The notes beneath the pieces are model-generated. The model ran no database searches, was not told the DNA's origin, and saw only the letters and a program-made list of their open reading frames with translations. From CAYMEK01 sp964389305 (GTDB lineage: Bacteria; Spirochaetota; Spirochaetia; SZUA-6; DRHE01), in NCBI GenBank assembly GCA_964389305.1, contig CAYMEK010000057.1, positions 1-30,625 of the forward strand: a DNA stretch of 30,625 bases, written 5' to 3'. Shown here in pieces: positions 23,226-30,203 of this stretch (position 1 is its first letter; each line of letters opens with the position of its first letter). The position numbers were made by a program, and so were the translations under genes.

Positions 23226-24302
23226 GTGGGGGCGGCGCTGTTTTTCCGTCTGCTACTGCACACAGACATCGTCTACACCCACTTCATGTACATCCCCATC
23301 GCCCTGGCCTGCATGTGGTGGGGCCGTCACGGCATGGTGGTCGCCCTGCTGCTGGCGGTCCTGGTGTTTTCTTTCCACCTCTTCGGTATCGACGTAGGCG
23401 GTATCTGGAACGATGCGGCCAGGATCGTCTTCTTCGGCTTGGTAGCTTTCTTCATCGGCTCGCTCAAAGACCGGGAGCAGGCCGGCAGGCGGGCCCATAG
23501 CGAAACGGAGGCCCGGCGCCGGGAGCTGGCCGAGCTGGCCAAAAAACAGGAAGAGCAGCTAGAGCACTCCACCCGGCTGGCCGAGCTGGGAGAGATGGCG
23601 GCGGCCATCTCTCACGAGTTGAACCAGCCCCTTACCGGAATACGCAACTACGCCCGCAACGCCTTCTACATGCTCGAACAGGGGGTTGGCAGCGAGGAGG
23701 AGGTAAAGGGGAACCTCCGGCTGATCTCCGAGCAGGTGGACAGGGCCGCCAAGATCATCAACGAGATGAGGGAGCTGACCCGCAAGGAAGAACGCTACTT
23801 CGCCAGCCTGAACATCAACAGCGTAATTCGAGAGACCGTGGAGTTCCTCATCCCTCAGATGAAGCTCTCCGGGGTGGAGGTTCAGCTCCAACTGGCGGAG
23901 GGTCTTCCCGACGTGCGGGGCGACCGTACACGGCTCGTCCAGGTCTTTCTCAACGTGCTCACCAACGCCCGCCAGGCCATGGCGGACTCACCGATCCGGC
24001 GATTGACGATCCACTCCTACCTGGAACCGGGAGACCAGCGGTTCGTGAACATAGCTATAAGCGACACGGGCAAAGGATTCTCCGAGGAGGAGGCGAAGAA
24101 ACTGTTCGTACCGTTCTTCACCACCAAGAAGAGCGGCCATGGCACGGGTCTCGGCCTTTCCATCTCCAATGCGATCATCAGAGATCACGGCGGGAGCATC
24201 TCGGCCAGAGGAGAGAGTGAAAAAGGAGCAACCTTCATGATCCGTCTGCCTGTTATAGAGCCGGAACAGGAAGAGGAGGAAGATCGGGAAAACAATGGCT
24301 GA
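23226..24302 (+). CDS. Membrane histidine kinase (partner of downstream sigma-54 activator)
   Basis: From GTG 23226 the protein has 358 residues: hydrophobic helices (about 3-80, probably three), a coiled segment (about 81-118), HisKA with His130 in ISHELNQPLTGI, N-box Asn247 (NVLTNARQAM), G1 SDTGKGF (279-285), F-box PFFTTKK and GHGTGLGLS. Kinase boxes are of the DctB/HupT kind and look active. The frame stays open back to the TAG at 23169, and the upstream codons encode RVTILVLLILIS, a good membrane helix, but there is no ATG, GTG or TTG in that stretch and no Shine-Dalgarno before GTG 23226. The true start is therefore uncertain. The stop overlaps the regulator gene by eight bases. It probably phosphorylates that regulator. 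Confidence 0.85.
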   Translation: MGAALFFRLLLHTDIVYTHFMYIPIALACMWWGRHGMVVALLLAVLVFSFHLFGIDVGGIWNDAARIVFFGLVAFFIGSLKDREQAGRRAHSETEARRRELAELAKKQEEQLEHSTRLAELGEMAAAISHELNQPLTGIRNYARNAFYMLEQGVGSEEEVKGNLRLISEQVDRAAKIINEMRELTRKEERYFASLNINSVIRETVEFLIPQMKLSGVEVQLQLAEGLPDVRGDRTRLVQVFLNVLTNARQAMADSPIRRLTIHSYLEPGDQRFVNIAISDTGKGFSEEEAKKLFVPFFTTKKSGHGTGLGLSISNAIIRDHGGSISARGESEKGATFMIRLPVIEPEQEEEEDRENNG

Positions 24303-25695
24303 CCGCAATCCACAAGAGGCTTTCGGAGTTGTTGTGATCGACGATGACGAAGCCGCCCGGCTTTCCATCGCCCAGATGCTGAGGCTGCGGAAGTTTAAGG
24401 TACAGGTGTTCAGCTCGGCGGAAACAGCCCTGAGCTGGCCGGGGCTGCAGGATGCAATGTGCATCATCACCGATATCAAGATGCCCGGAATGGACGGAGA
24501 GCAGCTCCTGGCAGAAGTGGCCCGCCGCCGGCTCCTGACACCGGTTCTGATGATCACCGGACACGGCGACATCCCTATGGCGGTCCGCTGTCTCAAAGCA
24601 GGAGCGTTCGATTTCCTGGAAAAGCCTTTCGACGACGACGTGCTTCTGGCCTACATCGACAAAGCCGTCGAGCAGATGAAACTTCGCCTGGAAGGCCGGG
24701 AGCTGCGGCGGCGGCTCACCCTACTTTCCCTGGAGGAGGACGGCCGCTTCGGCATGGTGGGCCGCAGCCGGGAGATGCAGGACGTGTACGAGCTCATTGA
24801 AGTGGCGGCCAGGAGCGACGCCCCGGTCCTCATCATGGGGGAGACGGGTGCGGGAAAGGAGCTGGTCGCCCGGGCGATTCATGCTCAAAGCGCCCGCTGC
24901 CAGGGACCCTTCGTTCCCGTAAACACCGGAGCGCTGCCGGAAAGTCTGCTGGAAAGCGAGCTGTTCGGTCATGCCCGGGGATCCTTTACCGGAGCCCTGG
25001 CCGAGAGAGAGGGAAAGCTGGTTACGGCTTCGGGAGGGACCCTGCTGCTGGATGAAATCGAAACGATTTCGGAGCGCGCCCAGATACAGCTACTCCGCGT
25101 TCTGGACGACGGAATCGTCGAGCCTGTGGGAAGCGACAAGCCGAGAAAAGTAGATATACGGCTGATTTCCGCCTCCAACGTGGATCTCCAGGAGGAGGTC
25201 AGGCGGGGCACCATTCGGGCGGATTTCTTTCATCGCATCATGGTGCTCTCCATCGTGGTGCCTCCGCTGCGGGACCGCCGGGAGGACATTCCGCTGCTCG
25301 TCTCCCACTTCATCCGCCTGGAGGCCAACAAGCTCGGCGTCCCCATCCCTCAAGTACCGGAGAAAACCCTCAAGAGACTCATAACCCATCCCTGGCCCGG
25401 AAACATTCGGGAGATGAAGAATGCCGTACAGCGCATGCTGATAACCTCCCAGGCGGGCGTGGCCGGTGACTTTGTCCCGAACCTCGATTACGACTCGGGC
25501 CGTCTGCTGTCCCTTCCCCCGACCTCCGGACGTCTACGGGAAGAAATGGAACGCACCGAAAAGGCCGTGATCGAGGCCGCCCTCAGAGAGCACCAGGGAC
25601 AGATCAATCCCACCTATCAGGCCTTGGGCATCTCCCGCCGGGCCCTCTACGAGCGCATCAAGAAATACGGGTTGAGCCGGCAGGAGTACCGATAA
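24295..25695 (+). CDS. Sigma-54-dependent response regulator (NtrC/DctD/HupR type)
   Basis: This 466-residue activator has a receiver (about 9-125; Asp60 in CIITDIKMPG, Lys110), an AAA+ domain (about 150-390; Walker A MGETGAGKE, contact loop GSFTGA at 229-234, Walker B GTLLLDEIET) and a Fis-type HTH at the end (NPTYQALGISRRALYERIKKYG). The loop differs from GAFTGA by Ala to Ser; the essential Phe, Thr and Gly are kept. It overlaps the kinase gene by eight bases. A near-consensus sigma-54 promoter for the hydrogenase-type operon starts 272 bases downstream of its stop. HupT/HupR-like pairs control hydrogenase genes in other bacteria, so that operon is the natural target, by inference. Confidence 0.95.
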   Translation: MADRNPQEAFGVVVIDDDEAARLSIAQMLRLRKFKVQVFSSAETALSWPGLQDAMCIITDIKMPGMDGEQLLAEVARRRLLTPVLMITGHGDIPMAVRCLKAGAFDFLEKPFDDDVLLAYIDKAVEQMKLRLEGRELRRRLTLLSLEEDGRFGMVGRSREMQDVYELIEVAARSDAPVLIMGETGAGKELVARAIHAQSARCQGPFVPVNTGALPESLLESELFGHARGSFTGALAEREGKLVTASGGTLLLDEIETISERAQIQLLRVLDDGIVEPVGSDKPRKVDIRLISASNVDLQEEVRRGTIRADFFHRIMVLSIVVPPLRDRREDIPLLVSHFIRLEANKLGVPIPQVPEKTLKRLITHPWPGNIREMKNAVQRMLITSQAGVAGDFVPNLDYDSGRLLSLPPTSGRLREEMERTEKAVIEAALREHQGQINPTYQALGISRRALYERIKKYGLSRQEYR

Positions 25696-25719
25696 GCACC
25701 GGACGGCCTTGTGCACAGT

Positions 25720-25733
25720 TCTCCCATGGGAGA
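25720..25733. repeat. Perfect palindrome TCTCCCATGGGAGA
   Basis: A 14-base perfect palindrome lies about 260 bases upstream of the predicted sigma-54 start and 25 bases after the regulator gene. Outer arms GTGC (25711-25714) and GCAC (25737-25740) also pair. It could be an enhancer site for the activator or a hairpin ending the kinase/regulator transcript; there is no T-tract. Confidence 0.45.
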
Positions 25734-25966
25734 TCCGCACCCGCCGGTAAGCGGCTGCCCCGAGGCTGTATGGGCGGCGAAATCGAACCTCCGCGGCCTT
25801 CCCATCATTGAACCTGCAGGCTGTACGGCCTATCCGGGAAGGTTTGGCTCCGTATTTCATTTTTCAATAAAGAAATAACAAGCTCCTCTTCCCCATGCGG
25901 CGTGCTACGATCGCAGGCTCGGCCGCTTGCCTCCCGCGCGGCTGCGGTCGGGTCGTCCTCCGCTTT

Positions 25967-25982
25967 CGGCACGATACTTGCT
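25967..25982 (+). promoter_or_regulatory. Sigma-54 (-24/-12) promoter of the hydrogenase-type operon
   Basis: CGGCACGATACTTGCT matches TGGCAYRN4TTGCW except for C in place of the first T. The key GG and GC dinucleotides are intact and ten bases apart. The predicted start is near 25993, about 16 bases before the first ATG at 26009. Confidence 0.8.
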
Positions 25983-26008
25983 TCATAATCGGAAGAAGTG
26001 ACGATTCC

Positions 26009-26362
26009 ATGACGATAGGGGAGCTGATCCAGGTTCTCGACGCCCGGGTGCTGCAGCCCGGCGGGGATGAAAAGACCGAGATCGATCACGTATTTGCCGG
26101 CGACAAGATGAGCGCCCTGCTGGAGCATGCCGGTCCGGCAACGCTGCTGGTAACCAGCCTGGCCAACGCCCAGCTCGCCTGCGTGGCCGAGCTCATGGAC
26201 TGCCCGGCGCTCTGCCTGGTTGACGGCGCCGTTGCGGAGCCCGGACTGCTGGAGGCGGCCGCCAGGGGTGCAACCGCGCTTCTGGTCTCGCGGTTCGATA
26301 TGTTCGAGACCTGCGGCCGGCTGCACCGCCGGCTCTATGGAGGAAAGCTCCAGCGGCCATGA
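26009..26362 (+). CDS. DRTGG-domain-like protein, first gene of hydrogenase-type operon
   Basis: This 117-residue protein resembles the small DRTGG-type proteins found beside bifurcating [FeFe]-hydrogenase genes in Thermotogae and Clostridia: a MTIGELIQVLDARVL start, VFAGDKMSALLEH, then alternating strands and helices ending in LVSRFDMFETCGRLHRRLYG. Their biochemical role is unknown; related domains occur in phosphotransacetylase regulators and with CBS domains. I chose the ATG at 26009 because the family starts here and the predicted transcript begins near 25993. Ribosome binding is weak: GGAAG is 13 bases upstream. It overlaps the next gene as ATGA. A second, more canonical member is two genes downstream. 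Confidence 0.75.
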   Translation: MTIGELIQVLDARVLQPGGDEKTEIDHVFAGDKMSALLEHAGPATLLVTSLANAQLACVAELMDCPALCLVDGAVAEPGLLEAAARGATALLVSRFDMFETCGRLHRRLYGGKLQRP

Positions 26363-27948
26363 TCACCGGCTCCTACCCGATCGCGGGCGGCGATTTTCTC
26401 GCCGCCGGATCCGCTTCCCGAACACTGAAGGAGCAGTTGAAGCGCCTGGGAGTCGACGGGCAGATCATGCGGCGAATTATGATCGCCGCCTATGAAGCGG
26501 AGATGAATGTGGTGCTGCACGCGGTGAAGGGAAATCTCTGGTTCAGGTTCGACCACGAGCGCTTCAACATGGAAGTGATCGACGAAGGTCCAGGCATCGC
26601 CGATCTCCCCCTGGCCATGAGACCGGGCTATTCCACCGCTTCCGCCAGGGCGAGGGAGCTGGGATTCGGCGCCGGCATGGGCCTTCCCAATATCAGGAAA
26701 GCCAGTGACCTATTCGAGGTCGACTCTCAGGTGGGGAAGGGAACCCGGGTACGCTCGACGATCTATCTCAAATCCCAGCCGGCGGTAGAGCAGGCAGGCG
26801 TCTGCCTGACTGTCGATCCGGCGCTCTGCAACGGCTGTCTCGACTGTCTGAAAGCCTGCCCCACGCGAGCTCTCAGGGTATGGAACCTGGAACCGAACAT
26901 CTTGCCCGCACTGTGCATAGAATGCACGGCCTGTATCGCGGCCTGCAAGCGGGGGGTTTTCAGTATCCGGGAAGCGGAGCCGGAAAAACCGCCCGGGGAG
27001 CCGGCCGCTGCGACGGCCCGGCACACCTTGATCATTCCGCGGGCTTTCCTTACCCAGTTCGGAACCAAGTTTCCGCCCCGCCTGGTACTGGCGGCCTTGA
27101 GGAGCCTGGGATTCAAGGATATCCGTTTCACCGAAGAGTGGGAAGAGCAGCTGCGCCGTACCGTAAGGCTTTACGCCGCCGAGCAGGAAATCCGTCCGCT
27201 GATCTCTCCCATCTGCCCGGCGGTCGTGCGTCTGGTCGAGAGCCAGTTTCCCTCCTTGATCGCCCAAATCGCTCCGTTTATGACGCCGATCGAATCGGCT
27301 GTCGAAGCCTATGGCCTGCAGCCTGCAACCTTCGTTGCCGCCTGCCCCAGCCAGTACACCCTGCTCGAGCAGGCCGGCCTCTCCGGCCGCCTGCAGGTCA
27401 TGAGCCCCGCAGAGCTGTCGGCTCGGATTCTGCCTCTATTGGCGGCCGGGACCCGGACCGCCGAGAGCAGGCAGAAACCGAGCTCCCGGCTGCCTCGAAC
27501 CGGCGGCCAGGACCTGGCTGTCCTGGAGGCGTGGGGGCTGAAGGACGTGATAGATGTCCTGGAGAAGACGGAAAAAGGACTGGCCGGGGATTTCCAGGTT
27601 CTCGAGCTGAGCTGCTGCGTATACGGCTGCTATGGCACGCCTCTGTTCGAGGAGAATCCCTTCATGGCCGGCAAGCGCTGGTCGGCTTCAAGGCTTGGAC
27701 GCCGGAGGCAGGTCAGCGTCGCACCGGCAAAAAGAGCCTATCTGGCCCGCAGCGGGACGCGGCTCGATCGGGATATGGGCAAAGCGATCGAAAAATTGAC
27801 GCGCATCGACCGGATCGCCTCCAGCCTGCCGGGGCGAGACTGCGGCGCCTGCGGTGCCCCGACCTGCTCGTCCCTGGCCGAGGACATTGTTTTGGAACGC
27901 AGTTCCGGCCTGGAATGTCCCGTGCTGCTAGCAAGGGGAGAATCATGA
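26359..27948 (+). CDS. Fusion of RsbW-like ATPase, 2[4Fe-4S] ferredoxin, [FeFe]-hydrogenase-like and Fes domains
   Basis: This 529-residue protein combines four modules. Residues 1-137 are an RsbW/anti-sigma-type HATPase (Asn50, DEGPG 75-79, GFGAGMGL 102-109). Residues 148-205 are a two-cluster ferredoxin (Cys157, 160, 163, 167 and 186, 189, 192, 196). Residues about 222-460 are a hydrogenase large-subunit-like domain with Cys286 (SPICPAVV), Cys329 (ACPSQY) and Cys420-x3-Cys424, which line up by eye with the four cubane-ligating cysteines of the H-cluster, although TSCCP and the active-site Lys/Met motifs are not kept. Residues about 485-523 are a Fes-type cluster domain (Cys495, 498, 503, 520). 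It is unlikely to make H2; a redox or H2 sensor is more plausible. It overlaps both neighbours as ATGA. Relatives in hydrogenase operons are often separate genes. Confidence 0.88.
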   Translation: MITGSYPIAGGDFLAAGSASRTLKEQLKRLGVDGQIMRRIMIAAYEAEMNVVLHAVKGNLWFRFDHERFNMEVIDEGPGIADLPLAMRPGYSTASARARELGFGAGMGLPNIRKASDLFEVDSQVGKGTRVRSTIYLKSQPAVEQAGVCLTVDPALCNGCLDCLKACPTRALRVWNLEPNILPALCIECTACIAACKRGVFSIREAEPEKPPGEPAAATARHTLIIPRAFLTQFGTKFPPRLVLAALRSLGFKDIRFTEEWEEQLRRTVRLYAAEQEIRPLISPICPAVVRLVESQFPSLIAQIAPFMTPIESAVEAYGLQPATFVAACPSQYTLLEQAGLSGRLQVMSPAELSARILPLLAAGTRTAESRQKPSSRLPRTGGQDLAVLEAWGLKDVIDVLEKTEKGLAGDFQVLELSCCVYGCYGTPLFEENPFMAGKRWSASRLGRRRQVSVAPAKRAYLARSGTRLDRDMGKAIEKLTRIDRIASSLPGRDCGACGAPTCSSLAEDIVLERSSGLECPVLLARGES

Positions 27949-28298
27949 AGTTGAATCAAGCGGCCGCCGCGCTCCACCTGCACCCTCTGACCCCCGAGTT
28001 GACCGATCGGGAACAGGTCGAGATCAGCCGGGCTCATGCTTCGGATCTCTTGAGCGATGTTCTGGCCAACGCTCCGGCGGGGGGAATGCTGCTGACCATA
28101 CAGGTACACCTGAACGTCATCGCCGTAGCCCTGCACGCCATGCAGGCGGCGGTGATTTTCACCTCCGGCATGGTTCCCGAGGAGGCGGTGATAGCCAGGG
28201 CGATCGAGGAAAACATGCCCCTGTTCGCCACCGAAGAGAGCACCTTCGATGCGGCGGGCAAGCTGTACGCGTTGGGGGTCAGGGGGCGGCATGAATGA
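27945..28298 (+). CDS. DRTGG-domain protein
   Basis: This 117-residue protein has the core pattern of hydrogenase-linked DRTGG proteins: AHASDLLSDVLANAPAGGMLLTIQVHLNVIAVA, then the GMVPEEAVIARAIEENMPLFATEESTFDAAGKLYALG end. The function of the family is unknown; ligand binding (perhaps a nucleotide) has been suggested for DRTGG domains. The start is the ATG at 27945, with AAGGGGAG four bases upstream, overlapping the previous stop. The stop overlaps the PHP gene as ATGA. An upstream extension in this frame is only a shadow of the preceding gene. Confidence 0.85.
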   Translation: MKLNQAAAALHLHPLTPELTDREQVEISRAHASDLLSDVLANAPAGGMLLTIQVHLNVIAVALHAMQAAVIFTSGMVPEEAVIARAIEENMPLFATEESTFDAAGKLYALGVRGRHE

Positions 28299-29077
28299 CA
28301 GCGTTTCTGGCGGATCTTCATATCCATACCGCCCTGTCTCCGTGCGCCTCGAGACAGATGCTGCCGCGGAGCATCGTACGGACCTCCCGGCAGAAAGGGT
28401 TGAGGATGATCGCCATCTGTGATCACAACAGCGCGGCGAACGTGGCGGCGGTCACCGAAGCGGCGGAAAGACAGGCCGGCGAGGAGTTGAAAGTGATTCC
28501 GGGGATCGAACTTACCACCCGCGAGGAGGTTCACGTCCTGGGCCTGTTTCCTACCGTCCAAGGGGCGCTGGCCGTCGGCGAGTCCGTGCTGGAGAGCCTG
28601 CCCCAGCCGAAGCCCGCGCGGCAGCCTGTTCCTTGCGGAAACAATCCCGGCTGCCAGCAGTGGATTCTCGACGCCGAGGACAGGCTAACCGGTACGGAGC
28701 AGCGGCTTCTCACCGCAGCCAGCGCCTATTCCCTCGGCGAAGCGGTGCCCCTGATCCGCCGGCAGGGCGGCATCGCCGTGGCCGCGCATATAGACCGGCG
28801 GGCCTTCAGCGTGCTGGGGCAGCTCGGGTTCTTCCCCGAAACACCCCTGTTCTTCGCCGCAGAAATATCGGCGGCCGGTGCGGCCCGGGGCAGGAAGGAT
28901 GCTCTTTGGCTGGAGGAGTTCCGGCGCTACGGAGTTCCCCTGATCAGTTCTTCTGACAGCCACTTCCTGGAGGACATCGCCTGCTCCTGTACGGCTTTCA
29001 GCGCGGTCGAGCCCTGTTTCGCCGAGCTGGTACTGGCGATTCAGGGGGTCGGCTCGAGGAGGTGCCAGATTGCGTGA
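28295..29077 (+). CDS. PHP-domain metal-dependent phosphoesterase
   Basis: This 260-residue protein has the PHP fold motifs in order: DLHIHT (7-12), CDHN (42-45), PGIELTT (70-76), EEVHVLGLF, AAHIDR and SSDSHF near the C terminus, all metal-ligand positions. PHP enzymes hydrolyse phosphoesters, for example nucleotides or histidinol phosphate. PHP proteins recur in bifurcating hydrogenase operons, but their substrate there is unknown. A cysteine-containing insert (PVPCGNNPGCQQW, about 110-122) sits mid-protein, as in relatives from such operons. The gene overlaps both neighbours. Confidence 0.9.
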   Translation: MTAFLADLHIHTALSPCASRQMLPRSIVRTSRQKGLRMIAICDHNSAANVAAVTEAAERQAGEELKVIPGIELTTREEVHVLGLFPTVQGALAVGESVLESLPQPKPARQPVPCGNNPGCQQWILDAEDRLTGTEQRLLTAASAYSLGEAVPLIRRQGGIAVAAHIDRRAFSVLGQLGFFPETPLFFAAEISAAGAARGRKDALWLEEFRRYGVPLISSSDSHFLEDIACSCTAFSAVEPCFAELVLAIQGVGSRRCQIA

Positions 29078-29639
29078 GCTATCTCTGCACATCCTCGACC
29101 TGATCGAAAACGCGGTTACCGCAGGCGCCTCGATAGTGGCCGTGGAGATCGGCGTAGAACCCGGATGGGACCTGATGCGCATCACCGTGGAGGACAACGG
29201 TCCGGGCTTGAGCGTACCCGAGGAACAGGCCATGGACCCCTTCTACACGACCAAGGAAGGGAAAAAGACAGGCCTGGGTCTGAGCTTGTTTCGCTTTCGG
29301 ATCGAGCAGGCGGGAGGGGAGCTGGCCCTCGAACGCTCCCCCCTAGGTGGGCTGGCCGTACGGGCGACCCTGCGCCTGACTCACGTAGATCGTAATCCTC
29401 TGGGTGACCTGGCCTCCACCCTTTCTTCGGTGGTGGCCTGCAACCCGGACATCGAAGTGCGCTGCCGCCTCAGGGCGGAGGAACGGGAACAGACGATCGT
29501 GAGCGATGAAGTCTCCCGCGAGCTGGTTCTCCAGGCAAAGGGAGGAGCTTGCGGAGCGTCGATCAACCGTCTGGCCGTAGCCAGAAAATTTCGTGAGCAA
29601 ATAAAAGAGGGCATTGAAGCCCTTGAAATCAAGGAGTGA
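29070..29639 (+). CDS. Stand-alone HATPase-domain protein of hydrogenase operon
   Basis: This 189-residue protein has a histidine-kinase-type ATP-binding domain (N-box LIENAVTAGA with Asn14, G1 EDNGPGL at 41-47, F-box DPFYTTKE, G2 KKTGLGLSL) but no H-box or dimerisation helix in front. It cannot be a normal autokinase. A C-terminal region (about 110-189) of unknown fold follows. The start codon is TTG at 29070, with AGGAGG seven bases upstream, eight bases before the PHP stop ends. Similar ATPase genes precede NuoE-like genes in hydrogenase clusters of Thermotogae and Clostridia, with unknown role. Confidence 0.88.
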   Translation: MRELSLHILDLIENAVTAGASIVAVEIGVEPGWDLMRITVEDNGPGLSVPEEQAMDPFYTTKEGKKTGLGLSLFRFRIEQAGGELALERSPLGGLAVRATLRLTHVDRNPLGDLASTLSSVVACNPDIEVRCRLRAEEREQTIVSDEVSRELVLQAKGGACGASINRLAVARKFREQIKEGIEALEIKE

Positions 29640-29642
29640 GGC

Positions 29643-30203
29643 ATGAATGACCGAGCTGAAGTCTCAGCAAGCTCCGTAACGATCGATACGTGTTGCGGGG
29701 AAACCGTTTCCGACGAGCAGTTGTTCTCCAGGCTGGAGGAGGTCCTGGAGGAGTACCGGGGAAAGCCCGGGGCGTTGATACCCGTGCTGCAGATCGCCCA
29801 GGGGATCTTCGGGTATCTGCCAGAGGAGGCGCTGAAGCGTATCGCCCTGCGATTGGGAAAATCGTACAGCGAGGTGGCCGGGGTGGTGGGCTTCTATTCG
29901 TTCTTCTCCACCGTTCCTCGGGGCAAGCACCTGATCCGGGTCTGCCTGGGCACAGCCTGCTACGTCCGCGGAGGCAAGCGGGTGCTGGACAACCTCAAGC
30001 AGGAGCTGAAGATCGACGTGGGAGGCACCACAGAGGACCGGCTGTTCAGCCTGGAGGTGGCCCGCTGCTTCGGGGCCTGCGGCCTCGCTCCTACGATCAT
30101 GATCGATGAGGAGGTGCACCAGAGGGTAAAGCCGCAGCGAATTCGCGCCATCCTCGACGAGTATCGTAACCGTGAAAACACTACCAAGGAGGCTGCAGTA
30201 TGA
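29643..30203 (+). CDS. hndA: NuoE-like [2Fe-2S] subunit of bifurcating hydrogenase
   Basis: This 186-residue thioredoxin-like ferredoxin matches the NuoE/HydC/HndA family. It has the helical lead (LIPVLQIAQGIFGYLPEEALKRIA), then SEVAGVVGFYSFF, and cluster cysteines Cys101, Cys106, Cys142 and Cys146 (CLGTAC and CFGAC). In HndABCD and HydABC complexes this subunit passes electrons between the flavin subunit and other clusters during ferredoxin/NAD(P)H bifurcation. The first 20 residues include an extra CC pair (17-18) not usual for the family. The gene starts three bases after the ATPase gene; the stop overlaps hndB as ATGA. The hydrogenase subunit itself would lie beyond the right edge, so a complex I-like or formate-dehydrogenase partner is not fully excluded. 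Confidence 0.93.
   Translation: MNDRAEVSASSVTIDTCCGETVSDEQLFSRLEEVLEEYRGKPGALIPVLQIAQGIFGYLPEEALKRIALRLGKSYSEVAGVVGFYSFFSTVPRGKHLIRVCLGTACYVRGGKRVLDNLKQELKIDVGGTTEDRLFSLEVARCFGACGLAPTIMIDEEVHQRVKPQRIRAILDEYRNRENTTKEAAV

Larger units (their letters stand above)
25696..26008. other. Regulatory region upstream of the hydrogenase-type operon
   Basis: These 313 bases carry no convincing gene; an open frame from 25895 exists, but its first part has no family look and lies upstream of the promoter. The region holds a 14-base palindrome (25720-25733), an A+T-rich patch (25855-25882) that could allow bending, and a sigma-54 promoter at its downstream end. Confidence 0.6.

Noticed and set aside
25895..26008. 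Upstream extension of the first DRTGG gene
   Set aside because: The extra N-terminal residues lie upstream of the predicted sigma-54 transcript start and have no family resemblance.
26880..27944. Open frame extending the second DRTGG protein upstream
   Set aside because: It is a shadow of the iron-sulphur fusion gene; the DRTGG fold and a Shine-Dalgarno mark the ATG at 27945.
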